DNA of 64,000 bases from contig NZ_CP027665.1 of assembly GCF_003008555.2 (NCBI RefSeq), positions 3,100,001 to 3,164,000 on the forward strand, given 5' to 3'. A program made the position numbers and the translations under genes. The notes below the pieces were generated by a model. The model was not told the DNA's origin. It made no database searches and was given only the letters and a program-made list of their open reading frames with translations. This DNA comes from Pukyongiella litopenaei. GTDB taxonomy: Bacteria > Pseudomonadota > Alphaproteobacteria > Rhodobacterales > Rhodobacteraceae. Shown one piece after another: positions 37,074 through 46,539 of this stretch (position 1 is its first letter; each line of letters starts with the position of its first letter).

Positions 37074-37868
37074 ATGCTTGTGGTGATTTCACCGGCCAAG
37101 CGGCTGGACTGGAGCGAACGGGAGGGCGCGACCACCGCGCCGGATTTCGCGGCAGATGCGGTCCGCCTGGCGCGGACGGCGCGGAACCTGACGCTGAAGA
37201 ACCTGCAGGACCTGATGAAGATCAGCCCCGAACTGGCGAAACTGAACCGCGACCGGTTCCGGGCCTTTTCCGAGACCCCGGATGCCGATGCGACCCGCCC
37301 GGCGGCACTGGGCTTTGCCGGCGATACCTATCTGGGGCTCGAGGCGGCGTCGCTCGACCCTGATGAATGGGACTGGGCACAGGATCACCTGCGCATCCTG
37401 TCCGGTCTCTACGGGCTGTTGCGCCCGCGCGATGCCATTCAGCCCTATCGGCTGGAAATGGGCAGCCGGCTTAGGACGCGGCGGGGCGCCTCGCTTTATG
37501 CGTATTGGGGGGACCGGATCGCGCGCGCGCTGAACGCCCAGGGCGAAACGGTGGGCGCGCGGGCGCTGGTGAATTGCGCGAGCCAGGAATATTTCGGGGC
37601 GGTCGCACCGGAGGCGCTGGAGCTGTCCGTGATCACCCCGGTGTTCATGGAGGATCGCCCCGGCGGGCCCAAGATCGTGAGCTTCTACGCCAAGCGGGCG
37701 CGTGGCGCGATGGCGCGGTTCATCGTTCAGCACCGCCTGACCGATCCCGCCGCGCTGACCGGGTTCGACAGCGGCGGCTACCGGTATCAGCCGGACCTGT
37801 CCGACCCCGGTCGTCCGGTGTTCCTGCGCGGGGCCGAGCCCGGCGCATCGAGCATCGAGGCGTCATAG
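37074..37868 (+). CDS. yaaA: Peroxide stress protein YaaA (DUF328)
   Basis: The protein has 264 residues from ATG 37074, which follows GGGAGAACGCG. It matches YaaA with MLVVISPAKRLDW at the start, DTYLGLEAASLDPDEWDWAQDHLRILSGLYGLLRPRDAIQPYRLEMGS in the middle and VNCASQEYFGAV later. YaaA limits iron-driven oxidative damage and binds DNA in E. coli. Its last 82 bases overlap the convergent VOC gene. Confidence 0.95.
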   Translation: MLVVISPAKRLDWSEREGATTAPDFAADAVRLARTARNLTLKNLQDLMKISPELAKLNRDRFRAFSETPDADATRPAALGFAGDTYLGLEAASLDPDEWDWAQDHLRILSGLYGLLRPRDAIQPYRLEMGSRLRTRRGASLYAYWGDRIARALNAQGETVGARALVNCASQEYFGAVAPEALELSVITPVFMEDRPGGPKIVSFYAKRARGAMARFIVQHRLTDPAALTGFDSGGYRYQPDLSDPGRPVFLRGAEPGASSIEAS

Positions 37869-38296
37869 GCGACCAGTTCGACGGTGTTGCCCTCGGGGTC
37901 CAGGGTGAACACGCCGCGCCAGCCGATCCAGCCGAACTGTTCCACCCGGTAGGGTTGGCCGAGCCGGTCGAACCAGCGCATCGCCGCCTCCTGTTCGGCA
38001 AAGGGCAGCGACAGCGCGATGTGATGCAGCGACGATCCCGCGCCGGTGGCCGGAGCCGCCGCGCCCGGCTCTGCGGAAAACAGCGCCAGCACCGCGGTAT
38101 GGCCGCCATAGCCCGCACCGATCCTGAGAAAGGTGATGGCGGGATTGTGAAACCCGTCCAGCGGTTCCAGGCCGATCACGTCGCGGTAGAAGGCGGCCAT
38201 GCCCGCCCGGTCGGCGCAACGGATGGCGATCTCGCCCAGCGCACGCGGGCGGAACCCCCGGTCGGGGCAGGTGTCGGGAGGCGGATCGTCCGGCAT
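37787..38296 (-). CDS. VOC (glyoxalase/dioxygenase) family protein
   Basis: The 169-residue protein has the paired beta-alpha-beta-beta-beta halves of the VOC fold: LGEIAIRCADRAGMAAFYRDVIGLEP, LHHIALSLPFAEQEAAMRWFDRLG and FTLDPEGNTVELVAYD (Glu metal ligand). The reaction is unknown. The tail after residue 145 (ASMLDAPGSAPRRNTG) lies in the overlap with yaaA and may be non-essential. Spacing and strand suggest that it is transcribed alone. Confidence 0.85.
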   Translation of the reverse strand: MPDDPPPDTCPDRGFRPRALGEIAIRCADRAGMAAFYRDVIGLEPLDGFHNPAITFLRIGAGYGGHTAVLALFSAEPGAAAPATGAGSSLHHIALSLPFAEQEAAMRWFDRLGQPYRVEQFGWIGWRGVFTLDPEGNTVELVAYDASMLDAPGSAPRRNTGRPGSDRSG

Positions 38297-38323
38297 CGCC
38301 GCAGCCTAGGGCCGGTCCCGTCC

Positions 38324-40663
38324 TCAGCGCAACGCGCTATCCGGCAGCGGGGCGCGGGCATCCGGCGGACAGTCAGCGGCGATGCGTTCGTGGATCAGGG
38401 CCTTGCGCAGCGGCTTGGTCAGGTAATGGTCCAGCCCCGCGGCCAGGATCTCGGCGCTGTCGCCATCCATCGCATGGGCGGTCATGGCGACGACCGGCAC
38501 ATGGCCGCCCCGGTCGGCCTCGATGGCGCGGATCGCGCGCGTGGCCTGTTTGCCATCCATCCGGGGCATCGAGATATCCATGAACACCATGTCGGGGCGG
38601 AACTCGGAATAGGCCGCGACCGCCTCTTCGCCGTTCTCGGCAAAGCGCAGGTCGATGTCGAGATCCTTCACCATCTTGGTGAATACCAGCCGGTTGGTGC
38701 GATTGTCCTCGGCCGCCAGGATCCGCATTCTGCGGGCCTGTGACGGTGCCGGGGTCCGCTGTTCGACCGACGCGGCAGCGGTTTCGGAAACGGGGGGAGG
38801 TTCGGCTCTGGTAACCGTTGGCCCGACCGTGCTCTGACCAATGGGGATCCCGGCCTCTGGCGACCGGGCCAGAGCCTGGGGCGGGGTGGTGTCGGCGACG
38901 GGTCTGTCCCCGTCATCCCCCGGCGCAGGTTGGAGTGCCGGCGCCTGGTCCAGCCGGGCGAGGCTCGCCAGCAGATCGCTGCGCCGGACCGGTTTCTGCA
39001 GCACGTCATGCAGCCTTGCCCGTTGCGGGTCCGGGTCGATGTTGCCGGGATTGGCGCTGAACAGGATCACGGGCAATCCGGGGCGGTCGCGCTGCAGGGC
39101 CTCGGCCAGATCCAGCCCGTCCATGTCCGGCAGGGACTGGTCGCACAGGACCAGGCCGGTGTCGGCACCGGCCGCCTCGATCGCCGCGGCGCCCGTGCAG
39201 CAGCAGGTTGCCGGCAGGTTCAGCTGCCCCAGCCGTTTGCGCAGGATTTCGCGGTTGGTGTCCTGGCCGTCCACCACCAGCGTGGTCCCGGTCAGGGCCG
39301 GGATGGGGGGCAGCGGGCGCATGGGCTCGGCCCGGTCGAGCGTGATCCGAAAGCCAAAGCACGATCCCTTGCCTTCCTCGCTTTCGACCCAGACCTTGCC
39401 GCCCATCAGCCCGATCAGCCGCTGGGTGATCGCCAGTCCCAGCCCGGTGCCTTCGAATTCGCGGCTGTGTTCGTCATCGACCTGGTTGAATTCGCCGAAT
39501 ATGTGGCCGACCTTGTCCGCCGGTATGCCGATGCCGGTATCCTCGATCGCCACATGGATCGCGCAGCCGCTGCCGGTATCGTCGGGCACGCCGGTCACGC
39601 GGATCAGCACATGTCCCCGCCGGGTGAATTTCACCGCATTCCCGGCGAGATTGGTCAGGATCTGCCGCAGCCGGCCGGGATCGCCGACGAACATCGTCGG
39701 CAGGAACAGGTCGTAATCGACCGCGAGCGCCAGGTCCTTGTCGCGGGCGATCGGCGCCAGCAGCATCACCACCTCGTGGATGCAGCGTTCGAGGTCGAAG
39801 GGTTCGGGGCGCAGGGTCAGTTTCTCGGCCTCGATCTTGGAATAATCGAGCACGTCATTGATGATCACCAGCAGCGCCTCGCCCGAATTGCGGATGGTGT
39901 TGACGTAGAGCTGCTGTTCCTCGTCCAGCCCGGTGTCGAGCAGCAGGTCGGCCATGCCGACCACGCCGTTCATCGGGGTGCGGATCTCGTGGCTCATGTT
40001 GGCGAGAAAGGCGGACTTGGCGCGGTTGGCCGCCTCGGCCCTGACCCGCGCGGTCGTCAGCCTCGCCTCGTAGCGAACGGTGGCGGTGATGTTCAGCGCG
40101 AGGCTGACCACGTCGCCGCCATGGGCGCGGCTGTCGACCAGACGGATATAGGCGTCGTTCCACATCCGGATCACGACCGGCTGGGGGGACGGGGAAAACC
40201 AGCGCTCGGCCATCATCGCGCGCCAGTCGTCCGGTGCCAGGTCCTGGGTGTCGACCAGCCCTTCGTCGGTCATCAGTTGCAGGATACGCATGTAGGACAC
40301 GCCGGGGGCGATTTCCTCGAGCCCTTCGAAGGCGTCTATATAGGCGCTGTTCGCGCCGATCAGGATGCCGTCGGAATCGAAAAAGGCGAACCCGTCCTGG
40401 ATGGTCTGGATCGAATGCCACAGCCGCCGCTCGGCGATCTCGATCTTGGCATTGGCGGCGGTCAGGTCCGATTTGACCTTTTCGTTTTCGTCCCGGACGG
40501 TTTCGACCTCGGCCCTGGTCTGGCCGATCTGGCGGGTCAGGGCCAGCGCGTGGCGGCCGAGCTTGCGGTTGGCAGCCGACAGTTCGGCCTGCTTGAGCTC
40601 GAGCAGGCGTTCGGCGGCAAGCCGCGCACGCCGTTCCTCGGCGAGTTTATGTGTAAGGCTCAT
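38324..40663 (-). CDS. Soluble hybrid histidine kinase with two receiver domains
   Basis: The protein has 779 residues from ATG 40663; the frame runs on upstream but without coding character. Order: N-terminal coiled coil (residues 5-80), PAS domain (80-195, [22 protein letters not shown]), HisKA with [13 protein letters not shown] (His225), HATPase (N box [10 protein letters not shown] boxes DTGIGIP and GTGLGL), receiver 1 (460-575, Asp508), a proline-rich linker and receiver 2 (647-760, Asp696, Lys750). It has no membrane segment, so it senses an internal signal. No partner regulator is adjacent; phosphotransfer must go to a distant Hpt or be internal. Confidence 0.92.
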   Translation of the reverse strand: MSLTHKLAEERRARLAAERLLELKQAELSAANRKLGRHALALTRQIGQTRAEVETVRDENEKVKSDLTAANAKIEIAERRLWHSIQTIQDGFAFFDSDGILIGANSAYIDAFEGLEEIAPGVSYMRILQLMTDEGLVDTQDLAPDDWRAMMAERWFSPSPQPVVIRMWNDAYIRLVDSRAHGGDVVSLALNITATVRYEARLTTARVRAEAANRAKSAFLANMSHEIRTPMNGVVGMADLLLDTGLDEEQQLYVNTIRNSGEALLVIINDVLDYSKIEAEKLTLRPEPFDLERCIHEVVMLLAPIARDKDLALAVDYDLFLPTMFVGDPGRLRQILTNLAGNAVKFTRRGHVLIRVTGVPDDTGSGCAIHVAIEDTGIGIPADKVGHIFGEFNQVDDEHSREFEGTGLGLAITQRLIGLMGGKVWVESEEGKGSCFGFRITLDRAEPMRPLPPIPALTGTTLVVDGQDTNREILRKRLGQLNLPATCCCTGAAAIEAAGADTGLVLCDQSLPDMDGLDLAEALQRDRPGLPVILFSANPGNIDPDPQRARLHDVLQKPVRRSDLLASLARLDQAPALQPAPGDDGDRPVADTTPPQALARSPEAGIPIGQSTVGPTVTRAEPPPVSETAAASVEQRTPAPSQARRMRILAAEDNRTNRLVFTKMVKDLDIDLRFAENGEEAVAAYSEFRPDMVFMDISMPRMDGKQATRAIRAIEADRGGHVPVVAMTAHAMDGDSAEILAAGLDHYLTKPLRKALIHERIAADCPPDARAPLPDSALR

Positions 40664-40810
40664 GCAGGCAGCTCCGCATCCGGCCCGGCAGGCAATTCCG
40701 CCCGGCAGCATCCGCGATCCCGGTGAACAAGTGTTTAAGCGGCGACGGGAATCGTTGCCTGGGGCGCGGCCGGCATGCAAACCTGCCCGCGTGCAACGGG
40801 AGGATGGACG

Positions 40811-41671
40811 ATGAAACCGGATCGGATCGGGGCCGCGCTGGCCTGCATGATGGGTGTCGCCGGTATCGCCGGCGGGGCGGTGGCGGATTGCGCCAGCGAC
40901 GAGGACGTGGCCAGGTTTGCCGCCGATTATGCCGCCGGAACACCGACGCGGGCGCTGGTGGCCGATGGCAGCATGGAGGATGCGCTCTGCACCCAGGCCA
41001 AGGTCGCCGCCGCGATCAGCAAACAGATGGGGCCGGTGATCGGATACAAGGCCGGGCTGACCAGCAAGCCCGCGCAGGACCGCTTCGGCGTGACCGAGCC
41101 GGTGCAGGGGGTGCTCTACCGCGACATGATGCTGCCCGACGGGGCCGAGGTGCCGGAGAAATGGGGCGCGCGCCCGGTATTCGAGGCCGACCTGATCCTC
41201 GTCGTCGGTGACGCCGCGATCAATGACGCGGCCAGCGGCGAAGACGCCATGGCGCATATCTCGGCGGTGCATCCGTTCATCGAACTGCCGGACCTGACCG
41301 TTGCCGAGGGCGAGCCGATCACCGGGGTGACCCTGACCGCCATCGGCGTGGCGCCGAAACTGGGCGTGCTGGGCAGCGCGATCCCGGTCGACGACCCGGC
41401 GGCGATGCACGCGGCGCTGGGCGCGATGACGGTCACGCTGTCGGCCGCCGATGGCGAGGTCCTGGCCGAGGTGCCCGGCGCGGCGGTGCTGGGGCATCCG
41501 GTGAATTCGCTCATGTGGCTGATGTCGAAGGGGATCGACCTGAAACCGGGCGACATGATCTCGGTCGGATCCTTCGGGCCGCTGGTGCCGCCCGCCAAGG
41601 GCAAGGGCGGGGCGACCGCCACCTATACCGGCCTGCCGGGCGATCCGTCGGTGTCGGTGGTGTTCCGCTGA
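40811..41671 (+). CDS. Secreted FAH-fold protein (2-keto-4-pentenoate hydratase-like)
   Basis: The 286-residue product starts at ATG 40811 after GGGAGGA. It has a signal peptide (MKPDRIGAALACMMGVAGIAGGAVA, cleavage near residue 25). The rest follows the MhpD/fumarylacetoacetase-like fold: GPVIGYKAGLTSKPAQDRFG, VFEADLILVVGDA with candidate metal ligands Glu125 and Asp127, HPFIELPDL with Glu158, and HPVNSLMWLMSKGIDLKPGDMISVGSFG. Cys27 and Cys60 could form a disulfide. Cytosolic homologues act in aromatic meta-cleavage pathways, but an exported form cannot be in that route, so its function is unknown. Confidence 0.85.
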   Translation: MKPDRIGAALACMMGVAGIAGGAVADCASDEDVARFAADYAAGTPTRALVADGSMEDALCTQAKVAAAISKQMGPVIGYKAGLTSKPAQDRFGVTEPVQGVLYRDMMLPDGAEVPEKWGARPVFEADLILVVGDAAINDAASGEDAMAHISAVHPFIELPDLTVAEGEPITGVTLTAIGVAPKLGVLGSAIPVDDPAAMHAALGAMTVTLSAADGEVLAEVPGAAVLGHPVNSLMWLMSKGIDLKPGDMISVGSFGPLVPPAKGKGGATATYTGLPGDPSVSVVFR

Positions 41672-41714
41672 CAGGGCCGGCGCGCGGGGGCCGGGCAGGA
41701 TGCTGAAACGGCAC

Positions 41715-41746
41715 CGCGAGGGACGACCCTAGCGGCGTCCCTCGCG
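41715..41746. terminator. Hairpin at convergent ends, holding a stop codon in its loop
   Basis: CGCGAGGGACG (41715-41725) and CGTCCCTCGCG (41736-41746) form a perfect 11-base stem. The TAG stop of the leftward membrane-protein gene lies in the 10-base loop. There is no T-run, so it may act as an mRNA end stabiliser rather than a true intrinsic terminator. Confidence 0.5.
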
Positions 41747-43774
41747 CAGCCAGCCGCCCACGATCAGGGCCGCCGCCATCGCCAGCACCAGCCAGGCGGG
41801 CAGCAGGGGCGTGCGGGTCACGTCGCGGGTTTCATAGGCGCCGCGCGGCACCAGCCCGATCCAGCCGCGCCCCGCGGCGGGGCGGCCTTCGCGTATGTTG
41901 CGCAGGCTCGGCAACCCGTCCTGCAGGTGCATCACGCCGCCCTTCAGCGACGCCACGACCGGGGCCAGCACCTCGCCGCTGGCGATGGTCTGTTCGAATT
42001 CGCGCGGGGCGGCGGGGCCGAGCCCGATCACCGCGTCGCGGTCGCCTTCGCGCAGCCGGTAGAGCCCGATCTGCGGCCCGTCATAGAGGGCTTCGAACCG
42101 ACCCGGCGCGGTTTCTCCCAGCGAGACCTGATCGGTGCCGCCATCCGGGCGCGTCACCGTCACCGCGCCGATATCATCCGTCAACGACCGGCGAATGATG
42201 CGCATGCTCTGGCCCGTTGCCTCGGCCCAGAGCGCCTCTTCCTCCAGTTCGGGTTCCTTCATCATCCAGTGCGCCAGCCGCCGCAACAGTTCCAGCTGCG
42301 GCCCGCCGCCCTCGAAGCCCCGGCTCCAGAGCCAGGCATGGTCCGAGGCCAGCAGCGCCACCCGGCCCTCGCCGACACGGTCGAGCAGCAGCAGCGGCCT
42401 GTCGTCGAGCCCGGTCATCACGGTCTGGCCGGATTCGGCCCTGACCTCGATCTGGCGCAGCCAGCTGCCCCAGCCATCCGCGTCGGGCAAGCCGGCGGTG
42501 ACCGGATGGCGGGCGCCGAGCTCGGTGACCGAGGGGCGATAGCGGTCCTCGATCACCCGCGCGCTGGGCTGGGCGGGCAGGACCGCGGCCAGCGGCGACC
42601 GGTAGATACTGTCGGCCCCGGCGAAATCCGGCCCCGCCGCCACCAGCACCGCGCCGCCGCGATTGACGTAATCGGCCACGTTGTCGAGATAGATCGCCGG
42701 CAGGATGCCGCGCCGCTTGTAGCGGTCGAAGATGATCAGGTCGAAATCGTCGACCTTCTCCAGGAACAGTTCGCGGGTGGGAAAGGCGATCAGGCTCAGC
42801 TCGCCCACGGGCACGCCATCCTGTTTCTCGGGCGGGCGCAGGATCGTGAAATGCACCAGGTCCACCGAACTGTCGGATTTCAGCAGGTTGCGCCAGGTGC
42901 GGCTGCCCGGATGCGGCTCGCCCGACACCAGCAGCACCCGCAGCCGGTCGCGCACGCCGTTGATCTGGATCAGCGCGGTGTTGTTGCGCGCGGTGATCTC
43001 GCCATCCGCCTCGGGCACCGTGAACTGCAGCACGTTGCGGCCGCCATGGGGCAGGGTGACCGGCAGGTCCATGTCCTGGCCGATCGGCACGTCGTAGCGT
43101 TGCGGTTCGCCGCCATCTACCGCGATCTCCAGCGGCGCGGTCGCGACGCCCGCGGGGGCCGCGCCGCTGTCCTCGATCCGCAGGGTCAGCGTGACCGGTT
43201 CGCCGATGATGGCAAAGGCCGGCGCGTTGCGCACGATCAGGCGGCGGTCCCAGTCTTCGTCATGGCCGGTGAGCAGGACATGCATCGGCGCGGGCAGCGC
43301 GGCGGGGGCGCGGTCAATGTCATGCACCCGCCCGTCGGTGAGCGCGATGATCCCGGCGACGCGGGCGCGCGGCTCGCCGGCCAGCGCCTCGTTCAGGGCG
43401 GTCATCAGTTCGGTGCCGGCATCCTCCGCGCCGTCTGCCAGCGTCACCCGCCGCAATTCGGTGTTGGGCCGCGCGGCGATCTGGGCGGCCAGCCGGTCGG
43501 CGGCGCCGCGCATCTGGGCAGGGCGGTCCGACAGGGTCTGGCTGGCGCTTTCGTCCTCGATCATCACCACGATGTCCGAGAGCGGCGCGCGATCCTCGAC
43601 CTGGTAGACCGGCCCGGCCAGCGCGCCGAGCAGCACCAGCGCGCCCAGCGCGCGCAGCCCCCAGCCGGACAGCCCGCGCACCAGTGCCAGCACAACCGCC
43701 GCGAGCGCCGCGACCGCCAGCCCGGCGATCACCGGCCAGGGCAGCAGCGGATCGAAGATCACCGACCCGGTCAC
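41729..43774 (-). CDS. Membrane protein with degenerate vWA and glutamine-amidotransferase-like regions
   Basis: The 681-residue protein has two N-terminal membrane segments (about 14-33 and 38-56) and one at the C-terminus (LPAWLVLAMAAALIVGGWL). A DESAS sequence in IVVMIEDESASQTL resembles the MIDAS DxSxS of von Willebrand A domains. Residues about 360-470 (VADYVNRGGAVLVAAGPDFAG) resemble class I glutamine-amidotransferase-like domains found in this protein type. It is the last gene of the moxR operon, its ATG overlapping the previous stop. It likely helps assemble or control a membrane complex; function is not established. Confidence 0.8.
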   Translation of the reverse strand: MTGSVIFDPLLPWPVIAGLAVAALAAVVLALVRGLSGWGLRALGALVLLGALAGPVYQVEDRAPLSDIVVMIEDESASQTLSDRPAQMRGAADRLAAQIAARPNTELRRVTLADGAEDAGTELMTALNEALAGEPRARVAGIIALTDGRVHDIDRAPAALPAPMHVLLTGHDEDWDRRLIVRNAPAFAIIGEPVTLTLRIEDSGAAPAGVATAPLEIAVDGGEPQRYDVPIGQDMDLPVTLPHGGRNVLQFTVPEADGEITARNNTALIQINGVRDRLRVLLVSGEPHPGSRTWRNLLKSDSSVDLVHFTILRPPEKQDGVPVGELSLIAFPTRELFLEKVDDFDLIIFDRYKRRGILPAIYLDNVADYVNRGGAVLVAAGPDFAGADSIYRSPLAAVLPAQPSARVIEDRYRPSVTELGARHPVTAGLPDADGWGSWLRQIEVRAESGQTVMTGLDDRPLLLLDRVGEGRVALLASDHAWLWSRGFEGGGPQLELLRRLAHWMMKEPELEEEALWAEATGQSMRIIRRSLTDDIGAVTVTRPDGGTDQVSLGETAPGRFEALYDGPQIGLYRLREGDRDAVIGLGPAAPREFEQTIASGEVLAPVVASLKGGVMHLQDGLPSLRNIREGRPAAGRGWIGLVPRGAYETRDVTRTPLLPAWLVLAMAAALIVGGWLREGRR

Positions 43775-46539
43775 TGGCCCAGCCTGTCCAGCAGCGCGGG
43801 CACATGCACCTGGTCGGATTTGTAGTTGCCGGTCAGCACATGCATCACCAGGTTGACGCCGAACCGGTAGGCCAGTTCGCGCTGGCGTTCCCCGGCAAAG
43901 CCGCGCCCGACCGGCAGCATCGACCGGCCGGCGGGATCGACCGCCCAGGCGGCGGCCCAGTCATTGCCGCCGATCACCACCGGCGTCACCCCGTCGTTGA
44001 GATTGCGGAACGGCATGCCTTCGGCGCGTTCCGCGTCCGGCGGCGCCGCCTCGACCCAGACCCCGCGGCCGGCATGGCGGCCGGGGAAATCCTGCAGCAG
44101 GTAGAAGGTGCGGGTCAGGACGTGGTCGGCGGGCAGCGGTTCCAAAGGCGGAATGTCCAGCGGCGCGGCCAGTTGCTGCAGCTTGCGCCCGTTGGGGCTG
44201 GCGGCGCCAAAGCCCGCGATATCGGCGTCGCGGGTGTCGAACAGGATCATGCCGCCCGACCGCAGATAGGCGTTCAGCCGGGCATAGGCCTCGCCCGAGG
44301 GTTGCGGCTGATCGGGGGTGACCGGCCAGTAGAGCAGCGGGAAGAACGCCAGTTCGTCGCGTTCCAGATCGACCCCCACCGGGTCGGCCGGTTCGACCGA
44401 GGTGCGGTAGGACAGGATCCTGCTCAGCCCGGCCAGCCCGGCCCAGGTCACATCGTCGACCCGCGCGTCACCGGTCAGGACATGGGCCAGAGACAATTCG
44501 GCGGCGGCACGGATCGCGGCCGCGTCATCGGCGGTCTGCGCCTGACCCTGCGGGATCGGCAGCACCAGGACCAGCGCCAGCGCGGCCGCCGCCCGTCCGC
44601 CCGCGCCGGTCAGCCGTCCGGTCAGCCACAGCACCGCCAGCACGTCGATGGCCAGCAGCCCCAGCGCCAGCGCCAGCAGCGGGCCACCCAGCGGCGTTTC
44701 GCGTTCGACGCCGGTGCCCTCGACCGGCACCGTGGCGGGCCAGCCGGCCGGGGTCAGGACCGCGCCCGGTTCGAGCACATTGCGCGCCAGCCGCCGGTCT
44801 CCGCTCTGGTACAGCCCCGGACGCAGCGCGGGGCCGACCGGGGCGGTGGCCAGCTCGGGCCCGTCGATGCCGGGCAGGGTGCCCGCTTCGGACAATGTGC
44901 CGAACCCGTCCATCACCTGGAGCGGTGTCCAGGTGGTGCCTTCGAGATCGGCCGCTTCGGGCGCCTTGGCCGTGGAGGACACCGCCAGCCGTTCCAGCAT
45001 CTCGACGAACAGGCCCGACAGCGGCAGGCTCGACCATTCCGCGTTGGCGGTGACGTGGAACAGCACCACCTGCCCCTGGCCCAGCGGTTTGCGCGTGACC
45101 AGCGGCGTGCCGTCGCCAAGCGCGGCGATCACCCGGTCGGCCAGCGTCGGGTCGGGCTGCGCGACCACCTGCGCCGATACCGCCACGTCGGCGGGAACGG
45201 ACAGGCCGTGAAAGGGCGAGCCATCGGGGAACGGCGCCAGCGCCTTGGGTTCGCCCCAGCTCATCGCGCCGCCGACGCTGCGTCCGCCCGCGCGCAGGCG
45301 TACCGGCATCAGCGGGTGTTCCTCGGTGCGCGACACGTCGCTGGCCGCCAGCCGCGGCCCGGCAAAGCGCAGCAGCATCCCGCCGGCATCGACCCAGTCG
45401 GTCAGCGCGGTTTCCTCTGCCGCCGAGAGCGTGGCCACGTCGGCCAGGACCACCACGTCGGGATTGGCCGGCAGCAGGTCGCTCAGCGCCCCGTGCAACA
45501 GGTCGGCGCTGGGGGCCAGCGCCTGTTCCAGGTAGTGCAGCGGCGACAGCAATTCGAGCCCCTCGCGGTCGTCGCGCCCGGCGACCAGCGCCACTTCGCG
45601 CCGGCGCAGGCTGTCATCCGCGAGGCTGACCGCGCCGGCCGAACGTTGGCCGCGGATCTCGAACCGGGTGATACGCGCGCGCAGCTCGGACGGCAGCGAC
45701 AGCGCCGCGTCGGCGGTGGTCGCGCCCGCGTCGAACCGTGCGGGAACGGTGGCCAGCACGCGGGCATGTCCCGCCGGATCGCGCCCCTGCGCCGTCAGCG
45801 TCACCTCGCGGGCCGGGCCGGGGGCCGACCGGATCGCGGTCAGCTGCACCGCCCCGTCCCGGAACCCGGCCGGCTCTAGCCCCAGCACCGCGCCGGGCGA
45901 TTGAAACACGGTGACCGCACCGCGCGCCTGCAGCGCCGCGAGCAGGTCGCCGCGCCCGTCATAGTCCAGCCCGTCGCCCAGCCAGTGGGTGTCGAACCGG
46001 CCCTCGATCGCCTGCACCGCCGCCTGCGCCGCCGCGACCTGCGCCGGACCGGGGGGCCAGGGGGCGGGGGCGAGCCCGGCCAGCCGGCTCTGCCAGACGT
46101 CCGGGGCCTGGAACACGGCATCGGCGGGATCGGTCAGCCGCAGCAGCGCCACCGGACGGTTGGCGCGGGCGGCCTCGTCGAGCTGCGCGCCGATTAGGGC
46201 GGTGGTCTGCGGCCAGCGCGAGGCCCCGGCCCATCCGCCATCGAGCAGGATCAGCAGCGGACCGCTGCCGGTATCGGCCTGCCGGGGGTTCAGCACCGGC
46301 CCGGCCAGGCCGAGGATCACCGCCGCGATCGCCAGCATCCGCAGCAGCAGCAGCCACCAGGGCGTGCGGTCGGTCACGGTTTCGTCGTCGGTCAGCCCCA
46401 GCAGCAGGGCGACGCCGGGAAACCGGCGGCGGACCGGCGCCGGCGGCACCGCGCGCAGCAGCAACCACAGGACCGGCAGCGCGAGCAGGCCCAGCAGCAG
46501 CCATGGCTGCGCAAAGCCGATGCCGCCCAGAACCGTCAC
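43771..46539 (-). CDS. BatA-like membrane protein with DUF4159 domain
   Basis: The 922-residue protein begins with the BatA N-terminal pattern (GFAQPWLLLGLLALPVLWLLLRAVPP, membrane segment; a second at about 65-82). It has a long periplasmic part and another membrane pair around residues 630-680. It ends with DUF4159 (about 700-920): LSYRTSVEPADPVGVDLERDELAFFPLLYWPVT and LRSGGMILFDTRDAD. ATGA overlaps join it to the genes on both sides. Such proteins accompany MoxR ATPases in many alphaproteobacteria; the biochemical role is unknown. Confidence 0.87.
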   Translation of the reverse strand: MTVLGGIGFAQPWLLLGLLALPVLWLLLRAVPPAPVRRRFPGVALLLGLTDDETVTDRTPWWLLLLRMLAIAAVILGLAGPVLNPRQADTGSGPLLILLDGGWAGASRWPQTTALIGAQLDEAARANRPVALLRLTDPADAVFQAPDVWQSRLAGLAPAPWPPGPAQVAAAQAAVQAIEGRFDTHWLGDGLDYDGRGDLLAALQARGAVTVFQSPGAVLGLEPAGFRDGAVQLTAIRSAPGPAREVTLTAQGRDPAGHARVLATVPARFDAGATTADAALSLPSELRARITRFEIRGQRSAGAVSLADDSLRRREVALVAGRDDREGLELLSPLHYLEQALAPSADLLHGALSDLLPANPDVVVLADVATLSAAEETALTDWVDAGGMLLRFAGPRLAASDVSRTEEHPLMPVRLRAGGRSVGGAMSWGEPKALAPFPDGSPFHGLSVPADVAVSAQVVAQPDPTLADRVIAALGDGTPLVTRKPLGQGQVVLFHVTANAEWSSLPLSGLFVEMLERLAVSSTAKAPEAADLEGTTWTPLQVMDGFGTLSEAGTLPGIDGPELATAPVGPALRPGLYQSGDRRLARNVLEPGAVLTPAGWPATVPVEGTGVERETPLGGPLLALALGLLAIDVLAVLWLTGRLTGAGGRAAAALALVLVLPIPQGQAQTADDAAAIRAAAELSLAHVLTGDARVDDVTWAGLAGLSRILSYRTSVEPADPVGVDLERDELAFFPLLYWPVTPDQPQPSGEAYARLNAYLRSGGMILFDTRDADIAGFGAASPNGRKLQQLAAPLDIPPLEPLPADHVLTRTFYLLQDFPGRHAGRGVWVEAAPPDAERAEGMPFRNLNDGVTPVVIGGNDWAAAWAVDPAGRSMLPVGRGFAGERQRELAYRFGVNLVMHVLTGNYKSDQVHVPALLDRLGQ

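Noticed and set aside
40664-41497. Upstream extension of the histidine kinase frame
   Set aside because: It is antisense to the secreted FAH-fold gene, which has a signal peptide and family motifs, and it lacks any domain pattern.
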